Part shown: positions 63,245 through 64,000 of the stretch, piece after piece
Numbering within the stretch: position 1 is the stretch's first letter
Layout of the letters: every line of letters begins with the position of its first letter
NCBI GenBank assembly: GCA_963975885.1
Contig: CAXBIS010000013.1
Span: forward strand, 1 to 64,000
Length of the DNA: 64,000 nt
Direction: 5' to 3'
Source: Pseudazoarcus sp963975885
GTDB taxonomy: Bacteria; Pseudomonadota; Gammaproteobacteria; Burkholderiales; Rhodocyclaceae
The notes under the pieces: generated by a model
Database searches by the model: none
What the model saw: the letters and a program-made list of their open reading frames with translations, nothing else
Told to the model about the DNA's origin: nothing
Position numbers and translations under genes: made by a program

Positions 63245-63895
63245 CTAACGGTTGGTGTTACCGAATTCTTTAGCCGATTGTGTCGCGCCGGGCAAACCGA
63301 ACTGGCGCAAGGCATGCGCGGCGATCTCGTCGAGCGGCAGGACCTCGATCACCGCGCCGATCAATACCGCCTCGCGCGGCATGCCATAGACCACGCAGGA
63401 GCCTTCGTCCTGGGCGATCGTCCAAGCGCCGGCGCGGCGCATCGCCAGCAGGCCGTCAGCGCCATCCTTGCCCATGCCGGTGAGCAGCACGCCGACGGCG
63501 GCCGACCCCAGCCGCTCGGCCGCCGAGCGGAACAGCACGTCGACCGACGGTCGGTGCCGATTGACCGGATCCGCACGACTCAGCGAACACACCAGTTCCT
63601 TGCCCGCAGCACGCAGGGACAGATGCGAATGCCCGGGCGCAATGTAGGCCGTGCCGCGGCACAGGCGCTCGCCGTCCTCGGCCTCCTTGACGCGAATCGC
63701 GCAGATGCTGTCCAGGCGCTTGGCGAAGGTGACGGTAAAGAGCTCGGGCATGTGCTGCACGATCAGTACCGGCGGAGCCGATGGCGGCAGGGATTGCAGC
63801 ACGACCTTGACCGCCTCGGTGCCGCCGGTCGACGCGCCGATGCACAGATGGGTCCGGGTGTGGCCGCGCTTGGCGCCGGGAGCATCCCCCTGCAT
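63245..63895 (-). CDS. cheB: CheB-type receptor methylesterase without receiver domain
   Basis: A 216-residue methylesterase/deamidase domain. The catalytic Ser22 is in CIGASTGGTEAV, His48 in LIVQHMPELF, and the Asp in VLLTGMGKDGADGL. The substrate loop RHRPSVDVLF and the C-terminal SCVVYGMPREAV are present. Standard CheB has an extra N-terminal receiver of about 130 residues. Here the gene starts at most a few bases after the cheR stop, so none can fit, and the activity would not be switched by CheA directly. ATG 63895 is 4 bases after the cheR stop. Confidence 0.88.
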   Translation of the reverse strand: MQGDAPGAKRGHTRTHLCIGASTGGTEAVKVVLQSLPPSAPPVLIVQHMPELFTVTFAKRLDSICAIRVKEAEDGERLCRGTAYIAPGHSHLSLRAAGKELVCSLSRADPVNRHRPSVDVLFRSAAERLGSAAVGVLLTGMGKDGADGLLAMRRAGAWTIAQDEGSCVVYGMPREAVLIGAVIEVLPLDEIAAHALRQFGLPGATQSAKEFGNTNR

Positions 63896-63899
63896 GGTC

Positions 63900-64000
63900 T
63901 CAGCCCACCGGTCGATAGACGGTCCGCCCGACCAGCCGGAACAGATCCGAGGCGTGCTGGAAGCTTTCCGAATGCCCTGCATACAGCGCACCATCGGACG
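63900..64000 (-). CDS. cheR: Chemotaxis receptor methyltransferase CheR, C-terminal end (partial)
   Basis: The minus-strand frame enters from the right edge and stops with TGA at 63900-63902. The 32 visible residues include GALYAGHSESFQHASDLFRL and end in VGRTVYRPVG. This matches the CheR C-terminus (GGYLF-GHSESL...TVYR pattern). The frame is too short for most gene callers. It places cheR immediately before the receiver-less cheB. Confidence 0.8.
   Translation of the reverse strand, partial: SDGALYAGHSESFQHASDLFRLVGRTVYRPVG

Noticed and set aside
60558..63248. A long plus-strand frame opposite cheZ, cheY and both cheV genes
   Set aside because: It is antisense to conserved genes, has no domains and has composition typical of GC-rich shadows. 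The same applies to long frames opposite exbBD/lpxK (48448-50373) and the TRAP operon (51061-53496).

Overview
The window looks like about 64 kb of chromosomal core from a GC-rich betaproteobacterium, most likely of the Rhodocyclales (Thauera/Azoarcus type). The evidence is the strongly GC-biased codon use, the gene orders (pcnB-folK-dNK-panB-panC; ilvI-ilvH-ilvC-pssA; rpsP-rimM-trmD-rplS; lptF-lptG divergent from pepA-holC-valS; exbB-exbD-lpxK-Trm112-kdsB-adk), and the presence of CheZ, CheV, TAXI-TRAP and BCCT genes. The genus is inferred from gene order and composition, not from an alignment. No rRNA, tRNA, CRISPR array, complete insertion sequence or prophage was seen. Layout, left to right: 1-2984 holds the 3' end of pcnB, then folK, a deoxynucleoside kinase, panB and panC (folate, nucleotide and pantothenate supply). 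3141-4901 is a soluble four-PAS chemoreceptor. 5018-7638 holds a DUF1801 protein and an Old Yellow Enzyme divergent from a LysR regulator. 7639-8875 is a small accessory patch: a short Cys-rich protein and an AT-richer HEPN-like gene bracketed by two copies of a palindromic REP/MITE-like repeat. 8876-14867 holds pepN, a P-type cation ATPase and an RDD membrane protein. 15018-18492 is ilvIHC (branched-chain amino acids), ending at a strong terminator, followed by pssA. 19413-20365 is a DUF2069 protein with wrbA. 20494-22552 is the ribosomal/tRNA-modification operon. 22646-24816 is lptG-lptF and 24985-31015 is pepA-holC-(unknown)-valS, with a KDO-kinase-like gene on the other strand. 31204-32847 is a membrane chemoreceptor. 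32908-35181 holds a TusA-like protein, a BepA-like protease and moaC. 35261-40403 is an unusual block of BCCT transporter, porin and second BCCT transporter. 40628-46693 holds a methyltransferase and LTA-synthase-like sulfatase, a TonB-dependent receptor and a phosphofructokinase. 46799-50574 is the lipid A/KDO supply and ExbBD cluster. 50635-54117 is a TAXI-TRAP uptake operon with a DUF1850 protein. 54539-57810 holds xseA, sodB and tal. 57907-64000 is a minus-strand chemotaxis cluster in the order cheR(partial)-cheB-cheV-cheV-cheY-cheZ-cheA. How the genes work together: the chemotaxis cluster and the two receptors form most of one signalling system, from receptors through coupling and kinase to CheY and CheZ. 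Envelope genes (lptFG, lpxK, kdsB, KDO-kinase-like, pssA, BepA-like protease, sulfatase, porin, TonB receptor plus ExbBD) form a second theme. The observations most worth checking are: a CheZ whose N-terminal extension carries two near copies of its own C-terminal CheY-binding peptide; a CheB with no receiver domain; a BCCT transporter with an altered aromatic box facing a canonical paralogue across a porin; a phosphofructokinase with mixed donor signatures; and the HEPN-like gene between palindromic repeats.
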